In this document: piece after piece, positions 1 to 9,142 of the stretch | How the letters are laid out: the number at the start of each line of letters is the position of its first letter | Position numbering within the stretch: the stretch's first letter is position 1 | DNA from: Bacteroidota bacterium | Lineage (GTDB): Bacteria; Bacteroidota; Bacteroidia; NS11-12g; UBA9320 | Reading direction: 5' to 3' | DNA: 64,000 bases | Assembly: GCA_024679565.1 (NCBI GenBank) | Contig: JAIBDD010000004.1 | Location: 1-64,000, forward strand | The notes under the pieces: generated by a model | What the model was told of the DNA's origin: nothing | Seen by the model: the letters and a program-made list of their open reading frames with translations, nothing else | Database searches by the model: none | Program-made: the position numbers and the translations under genes

Positions 1-96
1 AATGTGGAAATTTTCTGGTCGGCTGATGACGATGCCACGGAATACACCCTTTATCAATATAATGGAAACGAAATTGATACAAAAATCTGGAGGTAA
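1..96 (+). CDS. 3' end of a truncated CDS entering from the left (...NVEIFWSADDDATEYTLYQYNGNEIDTKIWR*)
   Basis: Open frame from base 1 to TAA at 94-96; too short for a family call. Confidence 0.5.
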   Translation, partial: NVEIFWSADDDATEYTLYQYNGNEIDTKIWR

Positions 97-104
97 AAAC
101 GATT

Positions 105-1253
105 TTGACAGTAGAAAATAAACATACCAAACACAACAAAATGGCACGCAGAGTTTCTGGCACATATGGGGCAACAGAAATTGTTTTTGTTGGCGGAACA
201 TGCACTAAGGTTCAGGATGTTTCCCGTTCCATAATCACTGAATTATCCAAGGATTATGCGGTTTCCTATATTGATGCTGACCATGGTTCGTTTGACACTC
301 CAGAAAAGGGAGATTTTCTTGAACAAGGAGGGTCTATGTTTATGTCTGATAAACAAGAGTCTATCCAATTGGTGAGACCATCATTAAGCAATGGATTTGA
401 TGCCAGAATTGCATTTAACGAATGTGATTTGGCCTTAGTCAATGGAAATCATTTTCAAGGAGAAGCTCAAATTGTGATGCTAGACTCCGTGAAAATAAAA
501 TCACTTGAGAAACGTGTAGCACAGTTAACCAATGTTATAGCTATAATAAAGGTGGAGGATCTAGCAATACCAGATTTCCTGTTAAAAGCGCTTCCTCATA
601 TTAATGAACTACCGGTTTTATGGTATACCGATACGTATGAGATAATCAATTTTATATCTAAGAGGTTAGAAGACCAAAAACCGCAATTAAATGCACTGAT
701 ATTAGCCGGAGGTAAGAGCTCGCGCATGGGTCAAGACAAGGCTTTGTTGAAGTACGACAATCAAAGGCAGGTGGATAGAATATTGACTTTATTACAAGCT
801 AAGGTGGAGGAGGTGTATGTAAGTTGTAGACGTGAGCAAAATTTAGAGGTAGATGCACCCAAAATATTCGACCGAATGGAAGATATGGGTCCGCTTGGCG
901 CCATAACAACAGCGTTTAGGGAAAATCCTAATGCAGCTTGGTTGGTTGTGGCATGTGATCTTCCAATGATAGATTCCGACGTTATTGACCAATTAATAAG
1001 TAGCCGATCACAGAAACACACAGCAACCGCATTCTTCAATCACGAAACGGGATTTGCAGAGCCTTTAATTACAATATGGGAGCCAAAGAGTTATATGCGT
1101 ATGTTGGAGTTTGAAGCGCTTGGGTTTTCCTGTCCACGAAAGGTCTTAATAAATTCAGATACGTTACTCCTAAAACCACATAATCCGACAAAACTATTCA
1201 ATGTAAACACACCAGAGGATTTCAAAGTAGCCGCTAAAGCACTCGAGCAATGA
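105..1253 (+). CDS. mobA: MobA-like molybdenum cofactor guanylyltransferase with ~190-aa MobB-like N-terminal domain
   Basis: C-terminal half has LILAGGKSSRMGQDKALL and VVACDLPMID (NTP-transferase motifs). Starts with TTG at 105; next in-frame ATG at 141. Confidence 0.8.
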   Translation: MTVENKHTKHNKMARRVSGTYGATEIVFVGGTCTKVQDVSRSIITELSKDYAVSYIDADHGSFDTPEKGDFLEQGGSMFMSDKQESIQLVRPSLSNGFDARIAFNECDLALVNGNHFQGEAQIVMLDSVKIKSLEKRVAQLTNVIAIIKVEDLAIPDFLLKALPHINELPVLWYTDTYEIINFISKRLEDQKPQLNALILAGGKSSRMGQDKALLKYDNQRQVDRILTLLQAKVEEVYVSCRREQNLEVDAPKIFDRMEDMGPLGAITTAFRENPNAAWLVVACDLPMIDSDVIDQLISSRSQKHTATAFFNHETGFAEPLITIWEPKSYMRMLEFEALGFSCPRKVLINSDTLLLKPHNPTKLFNVNTPEDFKVAAKALEQ

Positions 1254-2254
1254 ACGAGAGATATCTCAGGCAAATAAGGATACCCCATTTTGGACTCGAC
1301 GGCCAAGCAGCCCTCACCAAAACGAAAGTTTTGATTGTTGGTTGTGGAGGTTTAGGCTGCCCTGTGGCGATGTATTTGTCTAGAGGAGGTATTCGGCATC
1401 TTGGGCTAGTGGATGGAGACAAAGTAGATGTTACCAACCTGCATCGCCAGGTATTGTATGGTGAAGCACATGTGGGAGCCCTCAAAGTACAAGCGGCTAA
1501 GGCAGCTTTATTAGAGGCTGATAAAGGCTTGACTATTGACATTTACCCAACTAGACTTCAGAAAGTCAACTATAAAGAAATTTGTGCGACGTATGACGTT
1601 GTAGTCGACTGTACCGACAACTTTGAAACGCGATATTTAATTAATGATGCTTGCGTCCTTCTGGATAAGCCTTTGGTTTATGGTGCAGCAAATGGGTGGG
1701 AAGGGCAAGTAGCCGTTTTCAATGTAAACAAAAGTGGAAACCTGAGAGATATATTCCCTGAAATGCCAAAGCCAGGAACAATCCAAAACTGTGAGGAAGC
1801 CGGAGTTTTAGGCGTCACCACTGGGGTAATTGGTAATATGATGGCATTGGAGGTAATAAAGGTGGCAACAAAAATTGGGACTCCTTTAGTGAATCAACTT
1901 GTTCAATTTGACGGTGAAACCAATGTGTATCATAGTTTAAAATACAAGCCAGGCAGATCTCCTTCGAATGTTCAGATTGAAGGCACTACACAAATAACAT
2001 GGAAGGCGTATCACAGAGACTACAAAGGCGCTTTACTTGTAGATGTTCGTTCGTTGGAAGAACGCGCAGTACAGCACATTGAAAGCACTCACATGCCACT
2101 ATCTAAGGTCGCTAATGACGTAAAGAGTTTGGATTGGAGTAAGCAAGTAATATTTTTCTGTGCTACGGGTAAGCGGGCATTAGAGGCGGCTGATACGACA
2201 AGGAAGCTAATGGGTAAAGAGTCATTAGCCATAATCGATACACTAGAACAATAG
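1250..2254 (+). CDS. moeB: HesA/MoeB/ThiF family adenylyltransferase with C-terminal rhodanese domain
   Basis: VLIVGCGGLGCPVAMYLSRGGI, DNFETRYLINDAC, C-terminal VDVRSLEERAVQHI and FFCATGKRA; overlaps the mobA stop. Confidence 0.88.
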   Translation: MNERYLRQIRIPHFGLDGQAALTKTKVLIVGCGGLGCPVAMYLSRGGIRHLGLVDGDKVDVTNLHRQVLYGEAHVGALKVQAAKAALLEADKGLTIDIYPTRLQKVNYKEICATYDVVVDCTDNFETRYLINDACVLLDKPLVYGAANGWEGQVAVFNVNKSGNLRDIFPEMPKPGTIQNCEEAGVLGVTTGVIGNMMALEVIKVATKIGTPLVNQLVQFDGETNVYHSLKYKPGRSPSNVQIEGTTQITWKAYHRDYKGALLVDVRSLEERAVQHIESTHMPLSKVANDVKSLDWSKQVIFFCATGKRALEAADTTRKLMGKESLAIIDTLEQ

Positions 2255-3490
2255 TTACTTTTTCTTTTTTCGCTTTTTGGGCTTTTTCAACAAGTCATTG
2301 TCGCTCATTAAACTTTTCCAATCAGCGTGTACGTCTCTTGAGAAATCGATTGTATCGGTGTACGTTTTTAAATCGATTTTTTGAACAGGCAACGGATCCC
2401 CTAAAAAAGATTCAATATCCTCTAATAAGGTTTGTTCTTCTGAGCTGCAGAATGACAGTGCAGAACCCTTGGCTGTGCCTCGCCCAGTTCGACCTACTCT
2501 ATGCACATAGTTTTCCGCTAACTCAGGTAAGTCATAATTTATAACAATATCAACTCCTGGGATATCAATTCCTCGTGCGCTAATATCTGTAGCGATGAGT
2601 AATTTTACCTTCCCACTTTTAAAATCGCGCATTGTAGCGGTGCGTTCTTCGTCCGATTTATCACTGTGAATCGTTTGTGCTTCTATTTCAACGCGTTCCA
2701 TTGCTTTTTTAACGCGCTCAGCACGAACCTTGGTGCGTACAAAACACAGCGTTTTGCTTTCAGAATAGTCGTTTATCACACGTTCCAAAAAGAATCGTTT
2801 GTCGTCCATTTCGACGTGAACCAAAGAATGGGTAACATTTTTCGATACTGGGTTTTTGGGAGATACCTGAATCCTGATCGGATTCTGCACTATCGAATAG
2901 GCAAGTTTTTTAATTCGTGGATTGATTGTGGCAGAGAAAAACAAGGTTTGGCGTTTTTTAGGAATAAAACGCAATAAGTCTTGAATGTCTTTTATAAAAC
3001 CCAAATCAAGCATATGGTCAGCTTCGTCTAAAACTAAAATCTTCAAATCTTCGAGTTTTAAATATCCTTGACTGCGTAAGTCAAATAGCCTTCCAGGTGT
3101 AGCAACAACCACGTCAATGCCTTGAGTGAGTTTTTCAATTTGGTCGTCCTGACTTACCCCTCCGTGGATGCACAAAACCGAAATACCTAAATCTTTGGTG
3201 AAGTCCAAAAATACTTGAGTAATCTGTTCAGCTAGCTCATGAGTTGGAGCCATAACAGCGCAGATAACACCACCGGTTTGAGCTTTTTTGGGAAGTTTAA
3301 GGATGTTCTGCAAAACCGGGATAACGAATGCAGCTGTTTTGCCAGTGCCAGTTTGAGCAATCGCCAGTACATCTTCTCTACGCAGAATGGCAGGGATAGA
3401 TTTGAACTGAATATCTGTTGGGCGTTTAAACCCTTTTTCAAGAATGTTGTGTTTTAACTTGTCAGATATACGATAATCCTCAAATTTCAT
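2255..3490 (-). CDS. DEAD-box RNA helicase (RhlE-like)
   Basis: AQTGTGKT, DEAD, SAT, HRVGRTGR motifs and a K-rich tail. Confidence 0.95.
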   Translation of the reverse strand: MKFEDYRISDKLKHNILEKGFKRPTDIQFKSIPAILRREDVLAIAQTGTGKTAAFVIPVLQNILKLPKKAQTGGVICAVMAPTHELAEQITQVFLDFTKDLGISVLCIHGGVSQDDQIEKLTQGIDVVVATPGRLFDLRSQGYLKLEDLKILVLDEADHMLDLGFIKDIQDLLRFIPKKRQTLFFSATINPRIKKLAYSIVQNPIRIQVSPKNPVSKNVTHSLVHVEMDDKRFFLERVINDYSESKTLCFVRTKVRAERVKKAMERVEIEAQTIHSDKSDEERTATMRDFKSGKVKLLIATDISARGIDIPGVDIVINYDLPELAENYVHRVGRTGRGTAKGSALSFCSSEEQTLLEDIESFLGDPLPVQKIDLKTYTDTIDFSRDVHADWKSLMSDNDLLKKPKKRKKKK

Positions 3491-3494
3491 GATG

Positions 3495-3502
3495 CAAAGT
3501 TA
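3495..3502 (-). promoter_or_regulatory. Bacteroidota -7 element TAACTTTG, 4 nt upstream of the helicase ATG
   Basis: Minus strand reads TAACTTTG-CATC-ATG. Confidence 0.5.
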
Positions 3503-3506
3503 CTGT

Positions 3507-3926
3507 TTAAGGATGAGCAGACACCCACACTTCTCCATCTTCGAAAAATTCCTTTTTCCAAATAGGTACAGATTCTTTTAATGTATCTATAGCAAATTGA
3601 CATGCACTGAATGCTGCACCACGATGAGCGGCGCCTACGGCAATAATTACGGGAATATCGCCAATGGCTAATGTGCCAATTCTGTGATGAATGGCTATGG
3701 CCGAAATTTCAAATTGTTCTAGTGCTTTGCCGGCAATCTTGTCCATTTCTTTCATCGCCATAGATTCGTAGCATTCAAAATGTAATTGGTGTACTGTTCG
3801 ACCATCGGTTGCGTTGCGAACTGTTCCTATAAATATACATTCTGCACCGTTACTATTGCCTGAAGCAAAATCCCTACAAGTACCTATTTCTAATGGTTCG
3901 GCTGATAAATGAATATTTTTTTTCAT
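3507..3926 (-). CDS. moaE: Molybdopterin synthase catalytic subunit MoaE
   Basis: FIGTVRNATDGRTVHQLHFECYESMA, HRIGTLAIGD, AAHRGAAFSACQFAIDTLKESVPIWKKE. Confidence 0.93.
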   Translation of the reverse strand: MKKNIHLSAEPLEIGTCRDFASGNSNGAECIFIGTVRNATDGRTVHQLHFECYESMAMKEMDKIAGKALEQFEISAIAIHHRIGTLAIGDIPVIIAVGAAHRGAAFSACQFAIDTLKESVPIWKKEFFEDGEVWVSAHP

Positions 3927-4046
3927 TTTTTATTGGTGTCGTACAACAAAACAGATTTGGGTACGTTAGTTGTACTGATATAGATAAAAAGTGATAACAT
4001 TATTCTTAATTTATTTGGTACGTCAGTACTTTTCGGCACGCTAAAA

Positions 4047-4283
4047 TTAGCCTCCACTAACTGGTGGAATTAACGCCACTACATCTTGATTTTTTAGAAC
4101 GTCATCATCGTTCGCATATTCTTCGTTTACTGCGAAAGCCAGCGCATTTAGTTTTTTAAGTTCAGGGAACTCTTTAAATATGTTTTCTCGAAAAGATTTA
4201 ACAGACGGATTTGTGGGTAACGGAAAGTCTAATTCCCTCTTGCCAATAATATCGCGTGCCGCACCAAATATCAGTACCTTCAT
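4047..4283 (-). CDS. moaD: MoaD/ThiS ubiquitin-like sulfur carrier
   Basis: Small protein ending in VALIPPVSGG (C-terminal Gly-Gly). Confidence 0.9.
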   Translation of the reverse strand: MKVLIFGAARDIIGKRELDFPLPTNPSVKSFRENIFKEFPELKKLNALAFAVNEEYANDDDVLKNQDVVALIPPVSGG

Positions 4284-5014
4284 TATATCAGTAATCTATA
4301 AAATATTCGTAGAGAAGCAAAGATAACAAGTACCGCGGTAAGTCTTTTAACACGTATTTGGGTTAAGATATTAATGTTCACTCTTGACCCAATTAGTCCG
4401 CCTACACCAACGGCCAACAGTAGCGGAACCAATACCGACCATTCAATCGTTATAGAGACAGCATAAGATTGTCCTGCTAATCCGGCAAGAGAGTTTACCA
4501 AGATGAAAAAACTAGAAGTGGCCGCAATTACTCGGGCACTATCCCATTTGATGAGATACAACAATGGGGCGAGAAAAATACCACCGCCTATTCCCACCAA
4601 CCCAGACACGAAACCAATGATGCCGCCTATTACAAGATTAAGGGCTACGCTGGATGATTTGGGGTTACTTGTATTGTGAGGTTGTTTAATCATCAATAAT
4701 CCAGATACAAGTAAACAACTGGCTAAAAGAATGAAGAATGACTGATGAGGTAGTTCAATGCTGCCTCCCAAAAAGGCCAATGGAACACTGGTGATGACCA
4801 AAGGAAGTGCCTTCTTGACATTTAACAGCTTATGTATTATAAAGACAGCTGTTCCACCACTAACGACAACTACATTACAGCAAAGGGCAATAAACCTTAA
4901 TTGAGAAGGAGGGAGGTCCGTAAATGATAGGATCGCGATGTACCCTGAACCACCACCAAAACCTACAGAAGCGTATAGAATTGCAATGAGGAAAAAGAGA
5001 ATTGCGTTTCCCAT
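4283..5014 (-). CDS. TauE/SafE family sulfite exporter-type membrane protein
   Basis: Polytopic; GGIIGFVSGLVGIGGGIFLAPLLYLI repeat typical of TauE/SafE. Confidence 0.9.
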   Translation of the reverse strand: MGNAILFFLIAILYASVGFGGGSGYIAILSFTDLPPSQLRFIALCCNVVVVSGGTAVFIIHKLLNVKKALPLVITSVPLAFLGGSIELPHQSFFILLASCLLVSGLLMIKQPHNTSNPKSSSVALNLVIGGIIGFVSGLVGIGGGIFLAPLLYLIKWDSARVIAATSSFFILVNSLAGLAGQSYAVSITIEWSVLVPLLLAVGVGGLIGSRVNINILTQIRVKRLTAVLVIFASLRIFYRLLI

Positions 5015-5145
5015 TAGTTATCTCGCTTCTCAAAAGTTTCGTTTCTCTTAGACTTGACGCGTTCAACAATCAACCCGATAATGAGGATTGCAGCGATAAG
5101 AAAAAACAGTGATTCTAGAAACAAAATTATTGAAGTGAAATTCAA
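5014..5145 (-). CDS. 43-aa single-TM microprotein (LNFTSIILFLESLFFLIAAILIIGLIVERVKSKRNETFEKRDN), not in the ORF track
   Basis: TTG start one nt after the ybjQ-like stop; TAA overlaps the tauE ATG by one base (TAATG); hydrophobic segment then basic tail. Confidence 0.5.
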   Translation of the reverse strand: MNFTSIILFLESLFFLIAAILIIGLIVERVKSKRNETFEKRDN

Positions 5146-5146
5146 G

Positions 5147-5461
5147 TTATTTAAACTTTACAGCCGTACCATAGGCAAGTATCTCTGCAGTTCCTTGCAT
5201 AATCATGGCAGTGGTGAGTCTTACGTTAACAATCGCATCTGCACCAAGTCGCTGTGCATCTTGAGTCATTCTTTGGATGGCTTGTTCTCTACTTTCTGCT
5301 TGTAGTTTTGTATACTCGTTAATTTCACCACCAACAATATTCTTTAAACCTGCAAAGATATCTCGGCCGATGTTTCGAGCGCGTACAGTGCTTCCTCTAG
5401 CAACACCAAGAATTTCAGCAATATCTTTATTAGGGACGGTTTCGGTTGTTGTAAGTATCAT
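5147..5461 (-). CDS. YbjQ family (heavy-metal-binding-like) protein
   Basis: VARGSTVRARNIGRDIFAGLKNIVGGEINEYTKLQAESREQAIQRM...GADAIVNVRLTTA. Confidence 0.9.
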   Translation of the reverse strand: MILTTTETVPNKDIAEILGVARGSTVRARNIGRDIFAGLKNIVGGEINEYTKLQAESREQAIQRMTQDAQRLGADAIVNVRLTTAMIMQGTAEILAYGTAVKFK

Positions 5462-5503
5462 GATAGCAAATTACAACAATTTCAAGGTGAAGAACGAAAC
5501 AGC

Positions 5504-6478
5504 TTATTTTTTTCGATTAATTACGAAATCCAACAGGTCAATAAGCGATTGTTTATTATTTACACCCTTCATATTATTCAAAACGTCTAACGCTTTTTGA
5601 TGATAATTGTTAAGATGTGTTTTGGCGTATTCGATACCACCGTGATCAACAACAAACTGGATTACTTTTTTAACACTCGCTTTGTCTTTTTTATCTGATT
5701 TGATAATTCGGATGATGGACTTTTTTGTTGACTTATCTGCTCCTTGCAAGGCATGGATTAGCGGTAAAGTCATCTTTTTTTCTTTGATATCGATGCCTGT
5801 CGGTTTGCCTATATCACTATCCCCATAATCGAAAAGATCATCTTTGATCTGAAATGCTATACCAGTATATAAACCAAACTCAGACATTTGGTCTAATACC
5901 TCTTGATCGTGCACGTTTGACGCGGCACCAATGGCACAACAGCTGGCTATCAGGGATGCGGTTTTTTTAGATATTATGTCGTAATACACTTCCTCCGTGA
6001 TGTCTAGCTTACGCGCTTTTTCCATCTGGAGTAACTCTCCCTCACTCATCTCCTCAACGGCAGTAGAGAGAATCTCTAGCATGTCGTGGTCCTTATTTTT
6101 TAGGGCAAGGAGTAATCCTTTTGATAAGAGATAATCACCTACTAAGACCGCGATTTTATTTTTCCATAAGGCATTAATAGAGAAAAACCCACGGCGCTTA
6201 TCCGAATCGTCAACTACGTCGTCGTGCACTAAGGTAGCGGTATGTAACAATTCTACAAGCGATGCACCTCGGTATGTTCGTTCGTTAACCTCACCAAATA
6301 ATTTGGCGCTTAACAATACAAACATCGGACGCATTTGCTTCCCTTTACGTTTCACGATGTAGGTCATGATTGTGTCGAGTAAAGCAACACGACTTTTCAT
6401 GTTTTTCCTGAAACGCTTTTCGAACTCAGCAAGTTCCGCGGAAATTGGATGTTGGATATCTTTAAGACTTGTCGCCAT
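5504..6478 (-). CDS. Polyprenyl synthetase (trans-isoprenyl diphosphate synthase)
   Basis: LVHDDVVDDSDKRRG and FQIKDDLFDYGDSDIGKPTGIDIKEKKMTLP; ORF opens at 6532, ATG at 6478 preferred. Confidence 0.93.
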   Translation of the reverse strand: MATSLKDIQHPISAELAEFEKRFRKNMKSRVALLDTIMTYIVKRKGKQMRPMFVLLSAKLFGEVNERTYRGASLVELLHTATLVHDDVVDDSDKRRGFFSINALWKNKIAVLVGDYLLSKGLLLALKNKDHDMLEILSTAVEEMSEGELLQMEKARKLDITEEVYYDIISKKTASLIASCCAIGAASNVHDQEVLDQMSEFGLYTGIAFQIKDDLFDYGDSDIGKPTGIDIKEKKMTLPLIHALQGADKSTKKSIIRIIKSDKKDKASVKKVIQFVVDHGGIEYAKTHLNNYHQKALDVLNNMKGVNNKQSLIDLLDFVINRKK

Positions 6479-6536
6479 CAGAAAATAGGAGCTGCAATAT
6501 ACTTGTAATTGGGGTTTATGAATATTAAACAATAAA

Positions 6537-6563
6537 AAAAGGGCTTTGTTTAAAAGCCCTTTT
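6537..6563 (-). terminator. Rho-independent terminator downstream of the exbD operon
   Basis: Arms aaaagggcttt/aaagcccttt; minus strand continues into a T run (complement of 6534-6540). Confidence 0.7.
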
Positions 6564-6581
6564 GAAGATTATTTAAGTCGA

Positions 6582-7058
6582 TTATTCGATCACTTCACCC
6601 TCTGAGGCAGAGTAAAGAAGTTTAAGCGAATTGATCTTTCTAAGTTCTTGTTTTATGTCCTGAATTAAGCCCATCTTCACTGAACGATCAGCTTTAATTG
6701 CAGTTGTAAGGTAATCACGGACACCTTCTGGATGTTCGTTCTTTTTAAGTGTGATATACGCTTGGACGCCATTGGCTCCTTCCACCATGCCAAACTTATC
6801 GTCAAACTGAATTCTTGGCGCAGTACCACTCTTAGACGTGTTTATTGGAGGTCCAACTAATATGTGATTTACCCAAGATTTCTTTTCGATCTTCTCAACT
6901 TCAGAAACAATAGGTAACGCTGTTTTAACCAATACCGTAGGGTCACGCATCTTGGTAGCTACCATGAAGAAGAACAACAGCATAAATACGATATCTGGCA
7001 ATGCAGAGGTATTAATCGCTGGTAATTCTTTGCCTTTATTTTTTTTAAATTTTGACAT
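6582..7058 (-). CDS. exbD: ExbD/TolR family biopolymer transport protein
   Basis: PAINTSALPDIVFMLLFFFMVATKMRDPTVLVKTALP. Confidence 0.85.
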   Translation of the reverse strand: MSKFKKNKGKELPAINTSALPDIVFMLLFFFMVATKMRDPTVLVKTALPIVSEVEKIEKKSWVNHILVGPPINTSKSGTAPRIQFDDKFGMVEGANGVQAYITLKKNEHPEGVRDYLTTAIKADRSVKMGLIQDIKQELRKINSLKLLYSASEGEVIE

Positions 7059-7060
7059 AA

Positions 7061-7618
7061 CTAGTTGCTTGATGAGTATTCTACTGGTTCTGCTTCCGAA
7101 ATCTTCATTGGATACTTCTTCTGCACCTCTAGCGCTTGTTCACTCTTTTTAGGTAAGTCTTTAAAAGACCTCCCAAATTTGTTGAGTGCGTATTCGTCCC
7201 TTGCTTCAACATAAGCCCGAATCAACTCATTATATACTTCTACATAACGTTGAACCGAAGTACCCCTATCATTTTTAAGAGATACAATCGCTGCCTGTGA
7301 TGAATCAGCAAAGTTTGGTAAACGGCCTTCATTTTGAATGTGACGTTTTGTTAATTCAGTTAGTTGATTAATACGAAGTGGTTTACGTTCCACAAGTAAT
7401 TGATCTCCCGAATTTACAAGCACTTCAAGCACGTTTCTATCATTTTGTTCCACTACTGGAGGTGGTACATTTGGATCTGGGTAAGGCGGAAGTTGTACCC
7501 GCAATCCTTTTTGTTGATCCATGGTTGTAGTTACCAAGAAGAAAACCAAAAGCAAGAAGGCGATGTCGGCCATTGAGCCGGCATTAATTTCAGGAATTTT
7601 TCTACTTTTTCTTGCCAT
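7061..7618 (-). CDS. exbD: ExbD/TolR family biopolymer transport protein (second copy)
   Basis: PEINAGSMADIAFLLLVFFLVTTTMDQQKGLRVQLPPYP. Confidence 0.9.
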   Translation of the reverse strand: MARKSRKIPEINAGSMADIAFLLLVFFLVTTTMDQQKGLRVQLPPYPDPNVPPPVVEQNDRNVLEVLVNSGDQLLVERKPLRINQLTELTKRHIQNEGRLPNFADSSQAAIVSLKNDRGTSVQRYVEVYNELIRAYVEARDEYALNKFGRSFKDLPKKSEQALEVQKKYPMKISEAEPVEYSSSN

Positions 7619-7626
7619 TGTTATAC

Positions 7627-8064
7627 TTATTTATCAAACATTGTTTTAACCGAAGAAGCTACTGCTAATACGATTGTTAAGCCAATCATGATGCCGGCAA
7701 CCCAAACTCCCGCATGTGAAAATTGGAAATCTTTTAAGGTAACCCCGTCATCAATCATTGCTTGAGGAACAACATCACTAGCCATTGATTTGCCGATAAA
7801 AAATAACACGGCTAACACAACGATACCAGCAATTGTCCATATCAATGCTTTAGGCTTTTGGATAATTCCTAATAGCGATAATACAAGAGCTGCAAGTACA
7901 GCGACCCCTATGTAAATGTATGATTGCCATAAGCCAAACGACGCTGGCCCTTTTTGCAACACCTCATTATCACTAGGGATTGTATACGTTCTGTACATAA
8001 ATATAAGCAACAGCAACACAACGATGCCGTAGTATATGTATGTAATTAATCTTTTAGCATTCAT
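7627..8064 (-). CDS. Uncharacterised multi-TM protein between exbB and exbD
   Basis: 145 aa with about four hydrophobic segments, co-directional in the exb operon. Confidence 0.75.
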   Translation of the reverse strand: MNAKRLITYIYYGIVVLLLLIFMYRTYTIPSDNEVLQKGPASFGLWQSYIYIGVAVLAALVLSLLGIIQKPKALIWTIAGIVVLAVLFFIGKSMASDVVPQAMIDDGVTLKDFQFSHAGVWVAGIMIGLTIVLAVASSVKTMFDK

Positions 8065-8073
8065 AGGCTTTAA

Positions 8074-8955
8074 TTAGCTTGTTTTTACAACGTTGTTTTT
8101 GATCAACATGTCTACCAAACGAATAGAGGCATCCTCCATGTTGTTGACGATGGAATCAATTTTTGATACCAATAAGTTGTAAAATATTTGCAGAATGATC
8201 GCAACAATAAGACCCGCTACTGTTGTTAAAAGGGCTACTTTAATACCTTTTGCAACAATTGCTGGAGAAATATCACCCGCGTTCTGAATATCGTCAAATG
8301 CTTTAATCATACCAATTACTGTACCCATGAAACCCAACATTGGGGCAAGTGCAATAAATAGTGATATCCAAACAAGACCTTTTTCCAATTGACCCATCTG
8401 AACTTCTCCATAGGATACAACAGATTTTTCAACGTGATCTAAGCCTTCATCTGCTCGGTCTAAACCTTGGTAGAAAATGCTGGCCACCGGACCTGGGGTG
8501 CTTCTTGCTACGTCTTTTGCAGACTCAATTCCACCAGAAATTAAAGCGTCTTCCACTTTTTTGATGAATTTGTCAGAATTAGAACTAACACTGAATAATG
8601 ATAATAATCTTTCAATTACGATCGCTAAACCTAGAATTAAACATAATAAAGGAAGGGCCATAAAACCAGCACCACCTTCGATAAATTTATCACGAATTAC
8701 CGCGATTCCTTCACCTTTCTCAGATTTTTTGTCATCTGCTTCAACCTCTTCACTAGCTTCAGCTACTGCTTCACCTTCTTCAGGAGCCGCTTCTTCTGTT
8801 GCTATTTCTTCCGATGCTGCTTCAGTGGCATCCGGCGCATCGGCACTCTCAACCTCAGTTGTTTCAGGCTCTGTCGCTGTTTCCTGAGCATAAGCGGATA
8901 GGTTCATACCTACGAATAGCGCAAATGCTAAAATCAATACAATCGTTTTTTTCAT
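8074..8955 (-). CDS. exbB: MotA/TolQ/ExbB proton channel family protein with signal peptide and acidic linker
   Basis: MKKTIVLILAFALFVGMNLSAYAQ then Glu/Ala-rich segment, then APMLGFMGTVIGMIKAF and KVALLTTVAGLIVAI; ORF opens at 8994, ATG at 8955 preferred. Confidence 0.9.
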   Translation of the reverse strand: MKKTIVLILAFALFVGMNLSAYAQETATEPETTEVESADAPDATEAASEEIATEEAAPEEGEAVAEASEEVEADDKKSEKGEGIAVIRDKFIEGGAGFMALPLLCLILGLAIVIERLLSLFSVSSNSDKFIKKVEDALISGGIESAKDVARSTPGPVASIFYQGLDRADEGLDHVEKSVVSYGEVQMGQLEKGLVWISLFIALAPMLGFMGTVIGMIKAFDDIQNAGDISPAIVAKGIKVALLTTVAGLIVAIILQIFYNLLVSKIDSIVNNMEDASIRLVDMLIKNNVVKTS

Positions 8956-8991
8956 TATTTCAGATCTTTTATAAGATATTGTGACTACTGG

Positions 8992-8999
8992 CAAAAATA
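8992..8999 (-). promoter_or_regulatory. -7 element TATTTTTG upstream of exbB
   Basis: Minus strand TATTTTTG ~36 nt before ATG 8955. Confidence 0.4.
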
Positions 9000-9103
9000 G
9001 AAAAACTTTGATATTAACCTTATCAATTAATAATCAATTTATTTTTATCCTTATTCCCGGTAATACAATGGTAATGCTACATTTTTATTGCCAATTTATG
9101 CTT

Positions 9104-9111
9104 TATGTTTG
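9104..9111 (+). promoter_or_regulatory. -7 element TATGTTTG upstream of radA
   Basis: Matches TAnnTTTG. Confidence 0.35.
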
Positions 9112-9142
9112 AGGAATAAACGGATTGAGTTGACAAACGGAA

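Noticed and set aside
1091-1542. Minus-strand ORFs 1091-1306 and 1234-1542
   Set aside because: Antisense to the mobA/moeB junction; both sense proteins are well supported.
3944-3980. GTACAAC...GTTGTAC inverted repeat between moaD and moaE
   Set aside because: Only 7 bp with a ~20-nt loop; plausible by chance.
8477-8887. 136-aa plus-strand ORF
   Set aside because: Antisense to the acidic Ala/Glu linker of ExbB; Ser/Ala-rich translation is the expected complement of that composition.
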